Shown: positions 45,689 to 55,882, counted from the stretch's first letter. The stretch: DNA of 64,000 nt from an uncultured Allomuricauda sp. (GCF_947495325.1 NZ_CANLYK010000001.1:1364001-1428000), one strand, 5' to 3'. Numbers and translations: made by a program. The notes: a model not told the origin generated them from the sequence alone.

Positions 45689-46192
45689 CTATTTAACAGG
45701 CCCTGCAGTTTGTGCAGCATCTTTAGGGTTAACAAAAGCCTTGATTCTTAAAAGCTCAGTGCCTTTTTCCGTATTGGCCGTAACGGTAACCGTTTTTGTA
45801 ACTTGATTTTGGCCAGACCCATTGAACTTAACCAATAATTCACCCGTTGCTCCTGGTGCTATAGGCGTATTTTTTGGATATTCTGGGATTGTACAGCCAC
45901 AGCTACTTTTAGCATCTGTAATTATCAAAGGTGCATTTCCGGTGTTGGTAAAGGTAAACACGGTCTCCTGCGGAGTACCCTGTGCAATTGTACCAAAATC
46001 GTGTTCTGATTTATCAAAACTCATAACAGGAAGTTGCTTTTGTGCCTCATCTCTGTCCGTGGCACTTTCCACATTGTCAGCAACTATCTTACTTGCAGCT
46101 TTATCCTTGCAGGAAACACTTACAAGGGTAACAGCCATAATCAAACTTAAAACTGTTGTTATTTTTTTCATACTAAAAAATTGTTTTTTCAA
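45689..46192 (-). CDS. DUF1573-family lipoprotein
   Basis: Signal and lipobox (VSVSCKD). SEHDFGTIAQGTPQETVFTF and GNAPLIITDAKSSCGCTIPE are the DUF1573 hallmark, an Ig-like/ASPM-SPD-2-like beta domain with a CGC motif. 167 residues. ATG at codon 8 (MKKITTVL) is an equally likely start. In operon with yajC and nusB. Confidence 0.9.
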   Translation of the reverse strand: MKKQFFSMKKITTVLSLIMAVTLVSVSCKDKAASKIVADNVESATDRDEAQKQLPVMSFDKSEHDFGTIAQGTPQETVFTFTNTGNAPLIITDAKSSCGCTIPEYPKNTPIAPGATGELLVKFNGSGQNQVTKTVTVTANTEKGTELLRIKAFVNPKDAAQTAGPVK

Positions 46193-46209
46193 AATTAATC
46201 AAATATTGT

Positions 46210-47157
46210 TTATTGTAAACCTCTTCCTATCTTTTGTAATTTTCCGTCGGATTTATACTCCTTTGCCAACTTATCCAAAACTCCATTAATAAATATGCTG
46301 CTTTTTGGAGTTGAATATTCCTTGGCAATTTCCAAATATTCGTTTAGGGTAACTTTTTCGGGAATGGATGGAAAGTTGAGCAATTCACATATCGCCATTT
46401 TTAAAATAATGGAGTCAATCTCCGCAATTCGGTCATTGTCCCAGTTTGGGGTTTTACCTTCAATCTCCTTTTCCCACTTGGCATCGTTCAATAGGGTTTT
46501 TGTGAGCAAGTCATTGGCATAGACCATATCTTGCTGGTCCTTGAGCAGGTTTGGCAAAAAGAAACCTTCATTTGTTGAGCTTGTGGCCTTACGCAATCGT
46601 TTTACCAAATAGGTGTTCACAATTGGAATATCATCTACCCAAGTTAGCTTATCATCCTCAAAATATTCATAGATCTTATCGTTTGGCGCTATGATCTTCT
46701 TAAAAAGTTGAATAATAAATTCTTTATCATTTTCATAACCGCTTTTTCCATTGGTCATGTATTCCTTATAAATATCGCTGGCAACAATTTCCTTGTAAAT
46801 GATCTTCACATACTCTTCGTTCAAATACCAGTTGTTGAGTTTTCTTTTGGAAAATTCTTTTTGAAGCAGTGTATTTTTTGAAATTTGAAGCAATAACTCA
46901 TTATTGACAAATTTGTCTTTATCAGGATGATTGTCATCTTCCGATACAAGATATTTTTTGGACGTATGCTTAAAATGTTTTTCAGCCAATTGATGCAATT
47001 CAACCAATAGACTAAGAACCAACAGGTAGAGTACATACATATTCTCAATACTCACTTTCAGAAACTTTTCTTGTTTCTCCAAAGAATCGTCTTTAGACTG
47101 AATCAATGCATAAATGCATTGCATTACCTTAACCCTGATATGCCTTCTAGTAAGCAT
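46210..47157 (-). CDS. nusB: Transcription antitermination protein NusB, long form
   Basis: RNA-binding partner of NusE in rRNA antitermination. MLTRRHIRVKVMQCIYALIQ is the NusB start, and the C-terminal part NFPSIPEKVTLNEYLEIAKE followed by STPKSSIFINGVLDKLAKEY is the conserved NusB core. The middle 150 residues are an insertion typical of Bacteroidota. 315 residues against about 140 in E. coli. First gene of the nusB-DUF1573-yajC operon. Confidence 0.92.
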   Translation of the reverse strand: MLTRRHIRVKVMQCIYALIQSKDDSLEKQEKFLKVSIENMYVLYLLVLSLLVELHQLAEKHFKHTSKKYLVSEDDNHPDKDKFVNNELLLQISKNTLLQKEFSKRKLNNWYLNEEYVKIIYKEIVASDIYKEYMTNGKSGYENDKEFIIQLFKKIIAPNDKIYEYFEDDKLTWVDDIPIVNTYLVKRLRKATSSTNEGFFLPNLLKDQQDMVYANDLLTKTLLNDAKWEKEIEGKTPNWDNDRIAEIDSIILKMAICELLNFPSIPEKVTLNEYLEIAKEYSTPKSSIFINGVLDKLAKEYKSDGKLQKIGRGLQ

Positions 47158-47280
47158 TTGTAAGAACTTTTAAAGTGATTGATTGGCTTTCACCGCGCAA
47201 AAATAACTTTATATTTCAATACCACCTACCAAAGTTGGTTTCTTATCAGTTTTATAACATTTACTTTGTGGGTAATCCTA

Positions 47281-47288
47281 TATATTTG
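47281..47288 (+). promoter_or_regulatory. -7 box upstream of ABC exporter
   Basis: TATATTTG fits TAnnTTTG, 47 bases before the ATG at 47335. Confidence 0.4.
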
Positions 47289-47334
47289 CCCATTATCATC
47301 AAAAAACAACTACTGAAAAACCGTATTTCCTCCT

Positions 47335-49086
47335 ATGAAGGAACTAAAACATCTAAACAAATACTTTAAAAAATATTGGTTTAAATTATTCATGGGGATT
47401 TTAATCACCATAATTGCCCGTGTTTTTTCACTGGTAATGCCTTCATACGTGAGTAAATCAATCCAAACGGCAGAGGATGCATTTGCAAAAACAATATCCG
47501 GTACGGTAGCCAAAGAACTCTTGTTGGAATATATTTTGATTATCATTGGTGCAGCCCTGCTTTCTGCCCTATTTACCTTTTTAATGCGTCAGACTATTAT
47601 CAATGTATCCCGCTACATTGAGTATGATCTAAAAAATGAGGTTTTTGATCATTATCAATTCTTGAACCTAAACTTTTACAAGAAAAACCGAATTGGCGAT
47701 TTAATGAATCGCATCAGTGAAGACGTTAACCAAGTACGCATGTACGCCGGTCCGGCAATCATGTATGGAATGAATACGCTAACTATGTTTGTGTGTATAA
47801 TTCCTCTAATGTTCATCAAAGCGCCGACTTTGGCAGCTTATACGTTGATTCCTTTGCCCATACTATCTGTATTGATTTATCAAATCAGTAAAATAATACA
47901 CAAAAGAAGTACCAAGGTCCAGGAGTTTTTATCTACACTTTCAACATTTACGCAAGAATCTTTTTCCGGTGTTGCGGTGATCAAGGCGTATGGCCTTGAA
48001 CCCAAAATTAATGATGAACTTAACGGTTTGGCCATTCAGGGTAAAAATACCAGTATGGATCTGGCCAAAGTAAATGCATGGTTTTTTCCATTAATGATTC
48101 TCCTTATCGGCATCAGTAATATTTTTGTCATCTATATTGGCGGAAGGCAATATATTAATGGTGAAATAGCATCTATTGGTATTATTGCAGAGTTTATTTT
48201 ATATGTAAATATGCTTACATGGCCAGTTGCCATTGTTGGTTGGCTTACCTCAATAATCCAAAGGGCCGAAGCTTCACAAAAACGAATCAACGAATTTTTA
48301 AAGGAACAGCCCACCATTAAAAATGAGGCCAAAGAGGCAACACCCATCACTGGAGATATTTCTTTTAAGAATGTAACCTTCACCTATGAAGACACTAACA
48401 TAACTGCACTGAATAATATCTCTTTTACAATTAAAGCTGGGGAGACTGTGGCGTTTTTGGGAAAAACAGGTTCGGGTAAATCCACTATTCTTGATTTAGT
48501 GGCCAGATTGTACGATGTGTCTTCCGGAATAGTTTTAATAGACAATGTTCCCATTCAACAAAAGAACTTAAATAGCTTGCGAAGTTCAATCGGTGCGGTA
48601 CCCCAGGATGCTTTTCTATTTTCCGACACCATTGAAAACAACATACGCTTTGGAAATGAAAATGCCTCTCTCCAAGAAATTAAGGAAATTGCCAAAAAAG
48701 CTGTGGTACATGAAAACATTGAGGGTTTTGCAAAAAAATATAATACTATCCTGGGTGAACGTGGCATCACCCTTAGTGGAGGTCAAAAACAACGGGTTTC
48801 TATCGCCAGAGCTCTCTTGAAAGACCCTCGAATATTTTTATTTGATGATTGTCTTTCCGCCGTTGATACAGAAACTGAGGAAGAAATATTGACCAACTTA
48901 AAACAGCTCTCCCAAAACAAAACAACATTGATTGTGAGCCATAGGGTTTCATCGGCAAAAAACGCCGATAAGATAATTGTATTGGAAAATGGATCAATAA
49001 TTCAGGAGGGAACCCATGAGGAATTAAACAATGTTGATGGGTATTATAAAGAACTCTACCTTAGTCAACTCTCTGAGAAAGAATGA
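47335..49086 (+). CDS. ABC exporter, fused membrane and ATPase domains
   Basis: Half-transporter of the MdlA/MdlB-YheI type. Six helices (residues 1-320, with ALLSALFTFLMRQTIINVSR and NRISEDVNQVRMYAGPAIMY), then an ATPase: Walker A GKTGSGKST, Q-loop GAVPQDAFLF, signature LSGGQKQR, Walker B IFLFDDCLSAVD with Asp in place of the catalytic Glu (common in this subgroup), and H-loop IVSHRVSSA. 583 residues. Works as a homo- or heterodimer; substrate unknown. Confidence 0.95.
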   Translation: MKELKHLNKYFKKYWFKLFMGILITIIARVFSLVMPSYVSKSIQTAEDAFAKTISGTVAKELLLEYILIIIGAALLSALFTFLMRQTIINVSRYIEYDLKNEVFDHYQFLNLNFYKKNRIGDLMNRISEDVNQVRMYAGPAIMYGMNTLTMFVCIIPLMFIKAPTLAAYTLIPLPILSVLIYQISKIIHKRSTKVQEFLSTLSTFTQESFSGVAVIKAYGLEPKINDELNGLAIQGKNTSMDLAKVNAWFFPLMILLIGISNIFVIYIGGRQYINGEIASIGIIAEFILYVNMLTWPVAIVGWLTSIIQRAEASQKRINEFLKEQPTIKNEAKEATPITGDISFKNVTFTYEDTNITALNNISFTIKAGETVAFLGKTGSGKSTILDLVARLYDVSSGIVLIDNVPIQQKNLNSLRSSIGAVPQDAFLFSDTIENNIRFGNENASLQEIKEIAKKAVVHENIEGFAKKYNTILGERGITLSGGQKQRVSIARALLKDPRIFLFDDCLSAVDTETEEEILTNLKQLSQNKTTLIVSHRVSSAKNADKIIVLENGSIIQEGTHEELNNVDGYYKELYLSQLSEKE

Positions 49087-49166
49087 CAAAAAAGTTGCTG
49101 AATTAGCTTTTTTTTTACATTTTTGGTAGAATTATACAACATTGCACTAAACAGATACTAGACCAT

Positions 49167-49541
49167 ATGGGGACGAAAGATATAATGGATCAAGAAGAGA
49201 TATACTCCAAAGTACTACGGGCAGGGAGAAGAACTTATTTTTTTGATGTTAGAAGTACCAAAGCAGGTGATTATTATTTAACAATTACCGAGAGCAAGAA
49301 GTTTACTCATGATGATGGCTCATTCCATTATAAAAAGCATAAAATTTATTTGTATAAAGAAGATTTTGCCTCTTTCAAGGAAATTATGGAAGAGATGATG
49401 GACTATATCATAGATGAAAAAGGTGAAGAAGTAATTTCAGAAAGACATCAAAAAGACTTTAAAAAAGAAGAAGAAAATGATATAAGTGAAAATGGAACCT
49501 CCACTGAAAATTTCACTGATGTTGATTTTGATGATATCTAG
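49167..49541 (+). CDS. DUF3276 / PUR-alpha-like protein
   Basis: Small nucleic-acid-binding PUR-type protein. KVLRAGRRTYFFDVRSTKAG and DYYLTITESKKF form the strand pattern of the PUR repeat; HKIYLYKEDFASFKEIMEEM is the helix. The tail is acidic. ATG at 49167 gives 124 residues; MDQEEIYSKV (six codons on) is an alternative start. A terminator follows. Bacterial PUR proteins bind single-stranded DNA/RNA in vitro; role here unknown. Confidence 0.88.
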   Translation: MGTKDIMDQEEIYSKVLRAGRRTYFFDVRSTKAGDYYLTITESKKFTHDDGSFHYKKHKIYLYKEDFASFKEIMEEMMDYIIDEKGEEVISERHQKDFKKEEENDISENGTSTENFTDVDFDDI

Positions 49542-49566
49542 AAAATAAAATCGCTAAAAAAACCAT

Positions 49567-49595
49567 AAAACGACCTGTGTAATGCAGGTCGTTTT
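49567..49595 (+). terminator. Terminator after DUF3276 gene
   Basis: CGACCTG (49571-49577) pairs with CAGGTCG (49585-49591), loop of 7, extended by flanking A/T pairs, followed by a T-run. Confidence 0.9.
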
Positions 49596-49630
49596 TTATT
49601 TTTATAAACGACTAACTCAAACAAGGTTTT

Positions 49631-52150
49631 ATGAAACAATGCTATACGCTGCTTTTTGTCCTAGCTGGACTTACCCTTACCGCACAAAATACGACCCTCG
49701 ATTATTATTTACCTCAAGACATTAGCTACAACCCAAATATTCCAAAACCATCTGAAGTCATTGGGCATGAAGTTGGTGAATGGCATGTAACCCATGACAA
49801 ATTAGTATTCTATATGCAGCAGCTTGCAGCTGCAAGTAATCGCATACAAATTGAGAATCGTGGAGAGACCTACGAAGGGAGACCTCTACTTTTACTTACC
49901 ATTACCTCTCCAGATAACCATCAAAATATTGAGAATATAAGACAACAGCATATTGCATTATCTGACGGAGATAATTCTTTGAATACTTCAGAAATGCCCA
50001 TTGTGGTCTATCAAGGTTTTTCCATCCACGGAAATGAACCAAGTGGCTCCAACGCATCTTTGGCCTATGCTTATTATTTAGCAGCGGCTCAAGGACCAGA
50101 AATTGATACAATGTTGGACAATATGGTCATTCTTTTAGATCCAAGTTTTAATCCAGATGGGTTGCAGCGTTTTGCTTATTGGGCCAATGTTCATAAAAGT
50201 CAGAATTTAAATGCTGATACCAACGAAAGAGAATATCATGAAGTTTGGCCCGGTGGGCGTACAAACCATTATTGGTTTGATATGAATCGAGATTGGTTGC
50301 CTGTACAATTACCGGAAAGTAAAGCTCGTATAGCTTCTTTTCATAAATGGCTGCCCAACATTCTTACGGATCATCATGAAATGGGAACAAACTCGACCTT
50401 TTTCTTCCAGCCTGGAGAACCTTCAAGGGTAAATCCTCTAACTCCAAACAGAAATCAGGAATTGACAAAGGAAATTGGGACATATCATGCCAAAGCATTG
50501 GACAAAATAGGCTCCCTCTACTATTCAGAAGAAAACTATGATGATTACTATTACGGCAAAGGCTCTACTTTTCCCGATGTTAATGGAGGCATAGGCATTC
50601 TCTTTGAACAAGGCAGTTCCAGGGGTCACATTCAAGAGAGTGAAAACGGGATTTTAACCTTTCCCTTCACCGTTAGAAATCAGTTTACCACAGCTCTATC
50701 CACCATTGAAGCTGCCAAGAACATGCGTGTCAAGATATTGGATTACTATAAAAAGTTCTATAGTGACATGCGTTCAGAAGCTTCAAGGAGCAAAACCAAG
50801 GCCATCATTTTTGGAGATAGTAAAGATGCCTCCAAAACATGGCACCTGGCCGAAATTCTGAATCGACATAAGATAAAGTTCCATGAATTGTCTTCTGATG
50901 CAACCATTGCAGGAAAAACTTATAAAAAAGGGTATAGCTACATCGTCCCGATGAACCAAAAGAACCCTAAACTCATCAATGCAATGTTCGAAAAAAGGAC
51001 CACTTTTAAAGACAGTCTTTTTTACGATGTTTCTGCATGGACTTTTCCCTTGGCTTTCAATGTGGACTATGCCAATTTGAATTCAATGTCAAATGCCGGT
51101 GCTGAAATAACAAACTTTAAAGAACTTTCGGGAATGGTGAGTGGTAAAAGTCAATACGCATATCTTTTTGAATGGCACGAATACTATACACCTAAAGCCT
51201 TGAACAAAATCCTAAGAAAAGGCCTTCGTGCCAAAACTGCAAAATCCCCATTTACTTTAAATGGAGTACGATATGATTATGGTACCATCATGATTCCGGT
51301 GCAGAACCAGAAATTAGACCCAGAAGAACTTTATCAGTTTTTAAGTACCGTGGCGAAAGAAAGTAAAATTAAAATCACAGCTGTATCCACCGGCATTACT
51401 ACAGGAATAGATTTGGGCAGTAATGATTTTGACCCTATTAAGAAACAAAAGGTAGCTGTATTGGTGGGCGATGGTGTTCGTTCCTACGATGCAGGAGAAA
51501 TTTGGCATCTGTTCGATACTAAATACGATATGAAAATCACTAAAATTGACACCCGTTACTTTAATGATGTTGATTTGGATAGATATACCGATTTAGTTAT
51601 TCCAAGCGGATGGGGAACCAAAATATTGGATAAAGAGGGTGCAGAAAAAGTAAAAGCATGGGTTAAAAGTGGAGGCACCGTCATAGGCTATAGAAATACC
51701 ATCAATTGGTTTGAAAAAAATGACTTCATAAAGCTTGAAATGAAGAAAGATACTTTGGTGGCCAAGAATATTGCCTTTGACCAAAAAGCTGATTTTAATG
51801 GTGCTCAAGTTACAGGAGGTGCTATTTTTGAAGCAAAGATAGATCGGTCGCATCCTATTAATTTTGGATATAAGAATGATAAATTGGCTTTGTTCCGAAA
51901 TACAAACATTTACCTGAAACCTGAGAAAAACAGCTATAACAATCCAATTCAATATACCAATGATCCTTTATTGAGTGGCTATATTTCAGAAGAAAATGAA
52001 GAACTCATCAAAAATAGTGTTCCGTTTAAAGTGAGTAGGATGGGCAAAGGACGTGTGATCCTTTTTACCGACAACACAAATTTCAGGGCTTTCTGGTACG
52101 GAACAAATAAGTTATTGATGAACGCCATCTTCTTTGGAGAAATGATGTAA
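49631..52150 (+). CDS. Exported M14 zinc carboxypeptidase-like protein
   Basis: Signal peptide (CYTLLFVLAGLTLTAQ). M14 catalytic domain at about 60-370: YQGFSIHGNEPSGSNASLAY contains the HxxE metal pair, DMNRDWLPVQLPES the substrate Arg region, and PNILTDHHEMGTN the third metal His. The catalytic Glu is probably in GGIGILFEQGSSRG. The C-terminal 450 residues include a glutamine-amidotransferase-like segment (RYTDLVIPSGWGTKI, VKAWVKSGGTVIGY) seen in this M14 subfamily. 839 residues. Likely digests peptides outside the inner membrane. Confidence 0.92.
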   Translation: MKQCYTLLFVLAGLTLTAQNTTLDYYLPQDISYNPNIPKPSEVIGHEVGEWHVTHDKLVFYMQQLAAASNRIQIENRGETYEGRPLLLLTITSPDNHQNIENIRQQHIALSDGDNSLNTSEMPIVVYQGFSIHGNEPSGSNASLAYAYYLAAAQGPEIDTMLDNMVILLDPSFNPDGLQRFAYWANVHKSQNLNADTNEREYHEVWPGGRTNHYWFDMNRDWLPVQLPESKARIASFHKWLPNILTDHHEMGTNSTFFFQPGEPSRVNPLTPNRNQELTKEIGTYHAKALDKIGSLYYSEENYDDYYYGKGSTFPDVNGGIGILFEQGSSRGHIQESENGILTFPFTVRNQFTTALSTIEAAKNMRVKILDYYKKFYSDMRSEASRSKTKAIIFGDSKDASKTWHLAEILNRHKIKFHELSSDATIAGKTYKKGYSYIVPMNQKNPKLINAMFEKRTTFKDSLFYDVSAWTFPLAFNVDYANLNSMSNAGAEITNFKELSGMVSGKSQYAYLFEWHEYYTPKALNKILRKGLRAKTAKSPFTLNGVRYDYGTIMIPVQNQKLDPEELYQFLSTVAKESKIKITAVSTGITTGIDLGSNDFDPIKKQKVAVLVGDGVRSYDAGEIWHLFDTKYDMKITKIDTRYFNDVDLDRYTDLVIPSGWGTKILDKEGAEKVKAWVKSGGTVIGYRNTINWFEKNDFIKLEMKKDTLVAKNIAFDQKADFNGAQVTGGAIFEAKIDRSHPINFGYKNDKLALFRNTNIYLKPEKNSYNNPIQYTNDPLLSGYISEENEELIKNSVPFKVSRMGKGRVILFTDNTNFRAFWYGTNKLLMNAIFFGEMM

Positions 52151-52178
52151 TTATACATAACCAACAACTAAATTTTAC

Positions 52179-53189
52179 ATGCGGACAGGTATTTTTTCAA
52201 TCAAGATTCTGACTCTTTTTTTTATTTTGAGCATAACCACTTCTTTTGGACCTAATCCTGCGGATATAAAAAACGAGGGAATTGAGCAGCAATCCTTAAC
52301 TTTCAATACAGACGGGCTGTACAATGCGGAATTCTTTGATTATATTTTTAGAGGACAGTTTGAAAATGTTCAACTAAAGCGGGAGGACAATCAATTTCTC
52401 ATGATCTTTGAACAATACCTTAGAACTTTTGGCCGGCAATGTCCCAACAATCTGCCTTCCACTAAAGTGGAGATTATGAATTGGGTCTGCGCCACCGAGG
52501 AAGTTACCACAAATGGATATGGTATTGAAACCAGTAGGGTCTGTATTGACTGGACAACAGTGGGTTCCGGTCTATATGCCCGTAGAGATTTATATGAGGC
52601 CAAACTCCAAGTAGAAAGAATTCAAAGTACAGAGGTGTTCCGAAATACGCTTGCTATGATGGCAGACCCTAACGCCATAGGGAATTCTGTTGACATGATC
52701 CATAAAGCCAAAGGATTAAAAAATGACATGGCCCAACTTTTCAACCTAAATAGATGCGATAGTCCTGGGGTTCGCAGGTTTGAGGAAAACCTAAAGGCCT
52801 TCGCTCTTAACAAGTCCGGTGTTCGAATGCAGGAAGTAAGCAAATATGCCACTATGAAAGAGACTGGCGGCCCAACGGGAAACCAAAATTTCACCAAATT
52901 AGTGGATGACCTTGTGGCCAATCATTCCAAAACTTGGGCCTTTAACAGATATGAAGTAGGAAGCATTTCGGGTTTAACCATTTTGGCCAGTGACAACCAA
53001 GGAAGACCAAGAGAATTAAAAGCAAACTATAAGTATAGTGGATTTACAGCAAGTAGTGCCGGATGGGTACGGGTAACCTTTGACAATGGTCTGCCCAAAT
53101 GCATTTATTTCTTCGATTTTCCCAATAATTGCAAAACCCCTAATAGTAGCATTGTAGCTTCATATGCGCAAGGCAACTATGGCAGGTGA
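52179..53189 (+). CDS. Exported protein of unknown function
   Basis: Signal peptide (KILTLFFILSITTSFG). The mature 310 residues show no family I recognise. Five Cys (CPNNLP, VCATEE, VCIDWT, RCDSPG, CIYFFDF/NCKTPN) may form disulfides. The end (SAGWVRVTFDNGLPKCIYFF) looks like a beta-sheet domain. It follows the M14 peptidase gene by 28 bases on the same strand, so the two may be co-expressed. Confidence 0.7.
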   Translation: MRTGIFSIKILTLFFILSITTSFGPNPADIKNEGIEQQSLTFNTDGLYNAEFFDYIFRGQFENVQLKREDNQFLMIFEQYLRTFGRQCPNNLPSTKVEIMNWVCATEEVTTNGYGIETSRVCIDWTTVGSGLYARRDLYEAKLQVERIQSTEVFRNTLAMMADPNAIGNSVDMIHKAKGLKNDMAQLFNLNRCDSPGVRRFEENLKAFALNKSGVRMQEVSKYATMKETGGPTGNQNFTKLVDDLVANHSKTWAFNRYEVGSISGLTILASDNQGRPRELKANYKYSGFTASSAGWVRVTFDNGLPKCIYFFDFPNNCKTPNSSIVASYAQGNYGR

Positions 53190-53226
53190 CCAAAAGTGTA
53201 TTGGGAGTTGAAATTCAAAAAAACCT

Positions 53227-54279
53227 TCACCAATATTTTTTTTGATTCGATGATGTAATACCCAATTTTATAAGAAAAACATTCATTAATGCATGTCCCA
53301 TAACCGCAAGAAAAACTGTTTTGGGGCTGTATGCATTCCATAAAATCAATCCAAAACTGCCATAAAATATTGGATACAGTAAAAGAGCAAAAGCAAACCT
53401 AAATGTGGCCTCAAATTCCGGTTCCGGCACGCGGGGTTTGACCAGAATTTTCCATAAAAACACCAAAGGGAAATTGGATAGATAGAACAGTGATTTCAAA
53501 ATTCCAGAAACAAAACTCTTTTTTGGGGAAGTCTTTTGTGGAATAGCATCTTTAGCAATTCTTAAATTATTTCCTTTTGGATATAAGTAGTACTCGCCCT
53601 CTACTCCTATTTTACTAATGATATCATCATACCGTATTTCAGGAATATGGATGGTAAGTTCTGTAAGGCCTTCAAAAACCTTTTGTTTTATTTCGTTGGC
53701 AAAATCCGCTGCATCTTTATACTCTTGTACGGCTATAGGTTTTCCAAAATAGAGTGCCGCCGAATCCCCAACCTGTCTTGGATACGCATAGTTTTGCCCA
53801 ATAGGCACTACCTGTAAATCCAAATTAGGATTCTTTTCCAACGCACTATTTATGATTCTGGTAAAACCTTTGCTCAAAGGCCTTACTCTGCGTTTTAAAC
53901 TATGATTGGCCTCCGGAAATAATAAAATTGCTTCATGCGCCTCCAATAATTCTCCACATTGTCTAAAAATAGCGTTGTTCTTGTGTAGGTTGGACTTACC
54001 ATCCCTAATCCTATATACGGGCAACATCTGTAAAAAAGTAAATAGGGGTTTTAAAAATCGACCTTTAAAAACATCTGATCTTGTAATGAACCACGATCTT
54101 TTTTTAAGGTGGGTGGCAATCAGCAGCACATCCATAAGCGCATTTTGATGATTGGAAAGGAACACTATCGGTTTGTTCTTCGGGATGTTTTCCATTCCCA
54201 CCACTTCAATGTTTTTGTAATAGCAAAACAATCCAACCTTAACCCAAAGCCTAATGAAATTATAGCCTAATTGCTTCAA
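53227..54279 (-). CDS. 1-acyl-sn-glycerol-3-phosphate acyltransferase-like protein
   Basis: PlsC/LPLAT family. IVFLSNHQNALMDVLLIATH has the catalytic NHx4D box, and AILLFPEANHSLKRRVRPLS is the FPEG-like block II. YPRQVGDSAALYFGKPI is the substrate pocket. Two C-terminal helices (FPLVFLWKILVK, FAFALLLYPIFYGSFGLILW) add membrane attachment, making it 350 residues, longer than simple PlsC. It overlaps the symporter gene by 4 bp, so the two are coupled. Acyl acceptor uncertain. Confidence 0.9.
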   Translation of the reverse strand: MKQLGYNFIRLWVKVGLFCYYKNIEVVGMENIPKNKPIVFLSNHQNALMDVLLIATHLKKRSWFITRSDVFKGRFLKPLFTFLQMLPVYRIRDGKSNLHKNNAIFRQCGELLEAHEAILLFPEANHSLKRRVRPLSKGFTRIINSALEKNPNLDLQVVPIGQNYAYPRQVGDSAALYFGKPIAVQEYKDAADFANEIKQKVFEGLTELTIHIPEIRYDDIISKIGVEGEYYLYPKGNNLRIAKDAIPQKTSPKKSFVSGILKSLFYLSNFPLVFLWKILVKPRVPEPEFEATFRFAFALLLYPIFYGSFGLILWNAYSPKTVFLAVMGHALMNVFLIKLGITSSNQKKYW

Positions 54280-55193
54280 ACCAACTCTTCTTTTTCAACA
54301 GGCTTACCGCCCCAAATAAAACTTATTACGAGACCGGACACCAGATGCCAAATCCCCCAAAAAGCGGTCAATAAAGCCATACCTCCCAAACCATCAAAAA
54401 ATGTGAATATCAACAGTAATCCTAATCCAGAATTCTGAATACCAGTTTCTATGGTCAGGCATCTAATGTTATCTTGGGAGAGTCGCATCAATTTTGCAAT
54501 TGAAAATCCGGTCAACAAAGCGACCAAATTGTGAATGATTACCAACCAAAAAACATAGAGCACGTACTCCATAAAAATCTCCTTGTTTTTATAAAGTGCC
54601 AGAAATACCAAAATCACAAAAAAAAGCATCGACCCTATCTTAAAGCCCTTAGCTAATTTTTTGGCTTTTCCTGGCCAGTAACTGTTCACCAACATTCCCA
54701 AAACCAAAGGTATTCCAAGCAAAAGAGCCACAAGTCTTATCATTTCCAATGGAGAAATGGAAACTTGTTGCAAGATGGATGCTGTTGGGGTGTAGAGGCC
54801 TCCCCAGAAACTAAGGTTAAACGGGGTCATGAATATAGCCAATAGGGTGGCAATAGCCGTCAAGGTAACAGATAGCGCGGCATTACCCTTTGATAAATGG
54901 GTAAAGAAGTTAGATACGTTTCCTCCAGGGCAGGCCGCCACCATAAACATGCCCAATGCAATACTGGGCAAAGGTTCTGTAATCCACACGAGGAAAAAAG
55001 TTATAATGGGAAGCAGTAAAAATTGACTCGCCACACCCGTCAAAACGGGTTTTGGGGTTTTTAAAAGTCGCTTAAAATCATCTAGGGAAATTTCCAACGC
55101 AATGCCAAACATGACCAAAGCAAGGGCTAAATTAAGAGTCCAAAGTGCACTTTCATCAAAATTAATGTGAACATTATCAATTAGCTGTTCCAA
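54276..55193 (-). CDS. Bile acid:sodium symporter-family transporter
   Basis: Ten-helix BASS/ASBT-like carrier of 305 residues. LALALVMFGIALEISLDDFK is the first helix pair, MVAACPGGNVSNFFTHLSKG is the crossover with the conserved CPGG-N motif, and IETGIQNSGLGLLLIFTFF is the E-x-G-x-Q-N sodium-site motif. Substrate may be an organic acid or sterol-like anion; not bile acid as such. First gene of the pair with the acyltransferase. Confidence 0.93.
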   Translation of the reverse strand: MEQLIDNVHINFDESALWTLNLALALVMFGIALEISLDDFKRLLKTPKPVLTGVASQFLLLPIITFFLVWITEPLPSIALGMFMVAACPGGNVSNFFTHLSKGNAALSVTLTAIATLLAIFMTPFNLSFWGGLYTPTASILQQVSISPLEMIRLVALLLGIPLVLGMLVNSYWPGKAKKLAKGFKIGSMLFFVILVFLALYKNKEIFMEYVLYVFWLVIIHNLVALLTGFSIAKLMRLSQDNIRCLTIETGIQNSGLGLLLIFTFFDGLGGMALLTAFWGIWHLVSGLVISFIWGGKPVEKEELV

Positions 55194-55283
55194 AAACCAG
55201 AGTGTTTGTGCTACAATATACAGGATTCTTTCATTTGTGAAGAAAGTCCACTAAATTCATGGTTTTAAAACGAAATAAAAATC

Positions 55284-55838
55284 ATGGCAAGAACTCCAAG
55301 CAACATGCTGCCCTTGGGTACAGAAGCTCCAGATTTTATCTTGATGGACACAGGAACCGATGTGCAACGTCCCCTACATGAACTAAAAGGTGAAAAGGGC
55401 ACGGTGATTATGTTCATTTGTAATCACTGTCCGTTTGTGATCCATGTAAACCCTGAAATTTCAAGACTAGGAAAAGAATATAAAGAGAAAGGTATCGGTT
55501 TCATTGCCATCTCAAGTAATGATGTAGAAAATTACCCGCAAGATGCGCCCCATTTAATGAAAGAAAAGGCCAAGATGGAAGGATATTCTTTTCCCTATTT
55601 ATATGATGAAACACAAGAGGTAGCCAAAGCATACGATGCCGCATGTACTCCAGATTTTTATCTCTTTGATGAAGATTTGAAACTGGTGTACCGGGGCCAA
55701 TTGGACGATTCCCGTCCCGGCAATGGCATTCCTTTAACTGGAACTGATTTAGGTAATGCAATGGATGCGTTGTTGGAAGGGAAAGAAATCATCACTGAAC
55801 AAAAACCAAGCATTGGTTGTAATATTAAGTGGAAGTGA
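55284..55838 (+). CDS. Thioredoxin-fold peroxiredoxin-like protein
   Basis: AhpC/TSA-redoxin type domain of 184 residues. GTVIMFICNHCPFVIHVNPE gives a CNHC active site, AISSNDVENYPQDAPHLMKE is the family's insertion, and YDAACTPDFYLFDEDLKLVY carries the conserved Cys-Thr-Pro-Asp. No signal peptide. Starts a plus-strand run with the cupin and GNAT genes. A thiol peroxidase or reductase role is likely, exact substrate unknown. Confidence 0.9.
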   Translation: MARTPSNMLPLGTEAPDFILMDTGTDVQRPLHELKGEKGTVIMFICNHCPFVIHVNPEISRLGKEYKEKGIGFIAISSNDVENYPQDAPHLMKEKAKMEGYSFPYLYDETQEVAKAYDAACTPDFYLFDEDLKLVYRGQLDDSRPGNGIPLTGTDLGNAMDALLEGKEIITEQKPSIGCNIKWK

Positions 55839-55882
55839 CCCAAAAATAGATTCCTGCTTTCACTGGAAGCAAAACAAAACAT

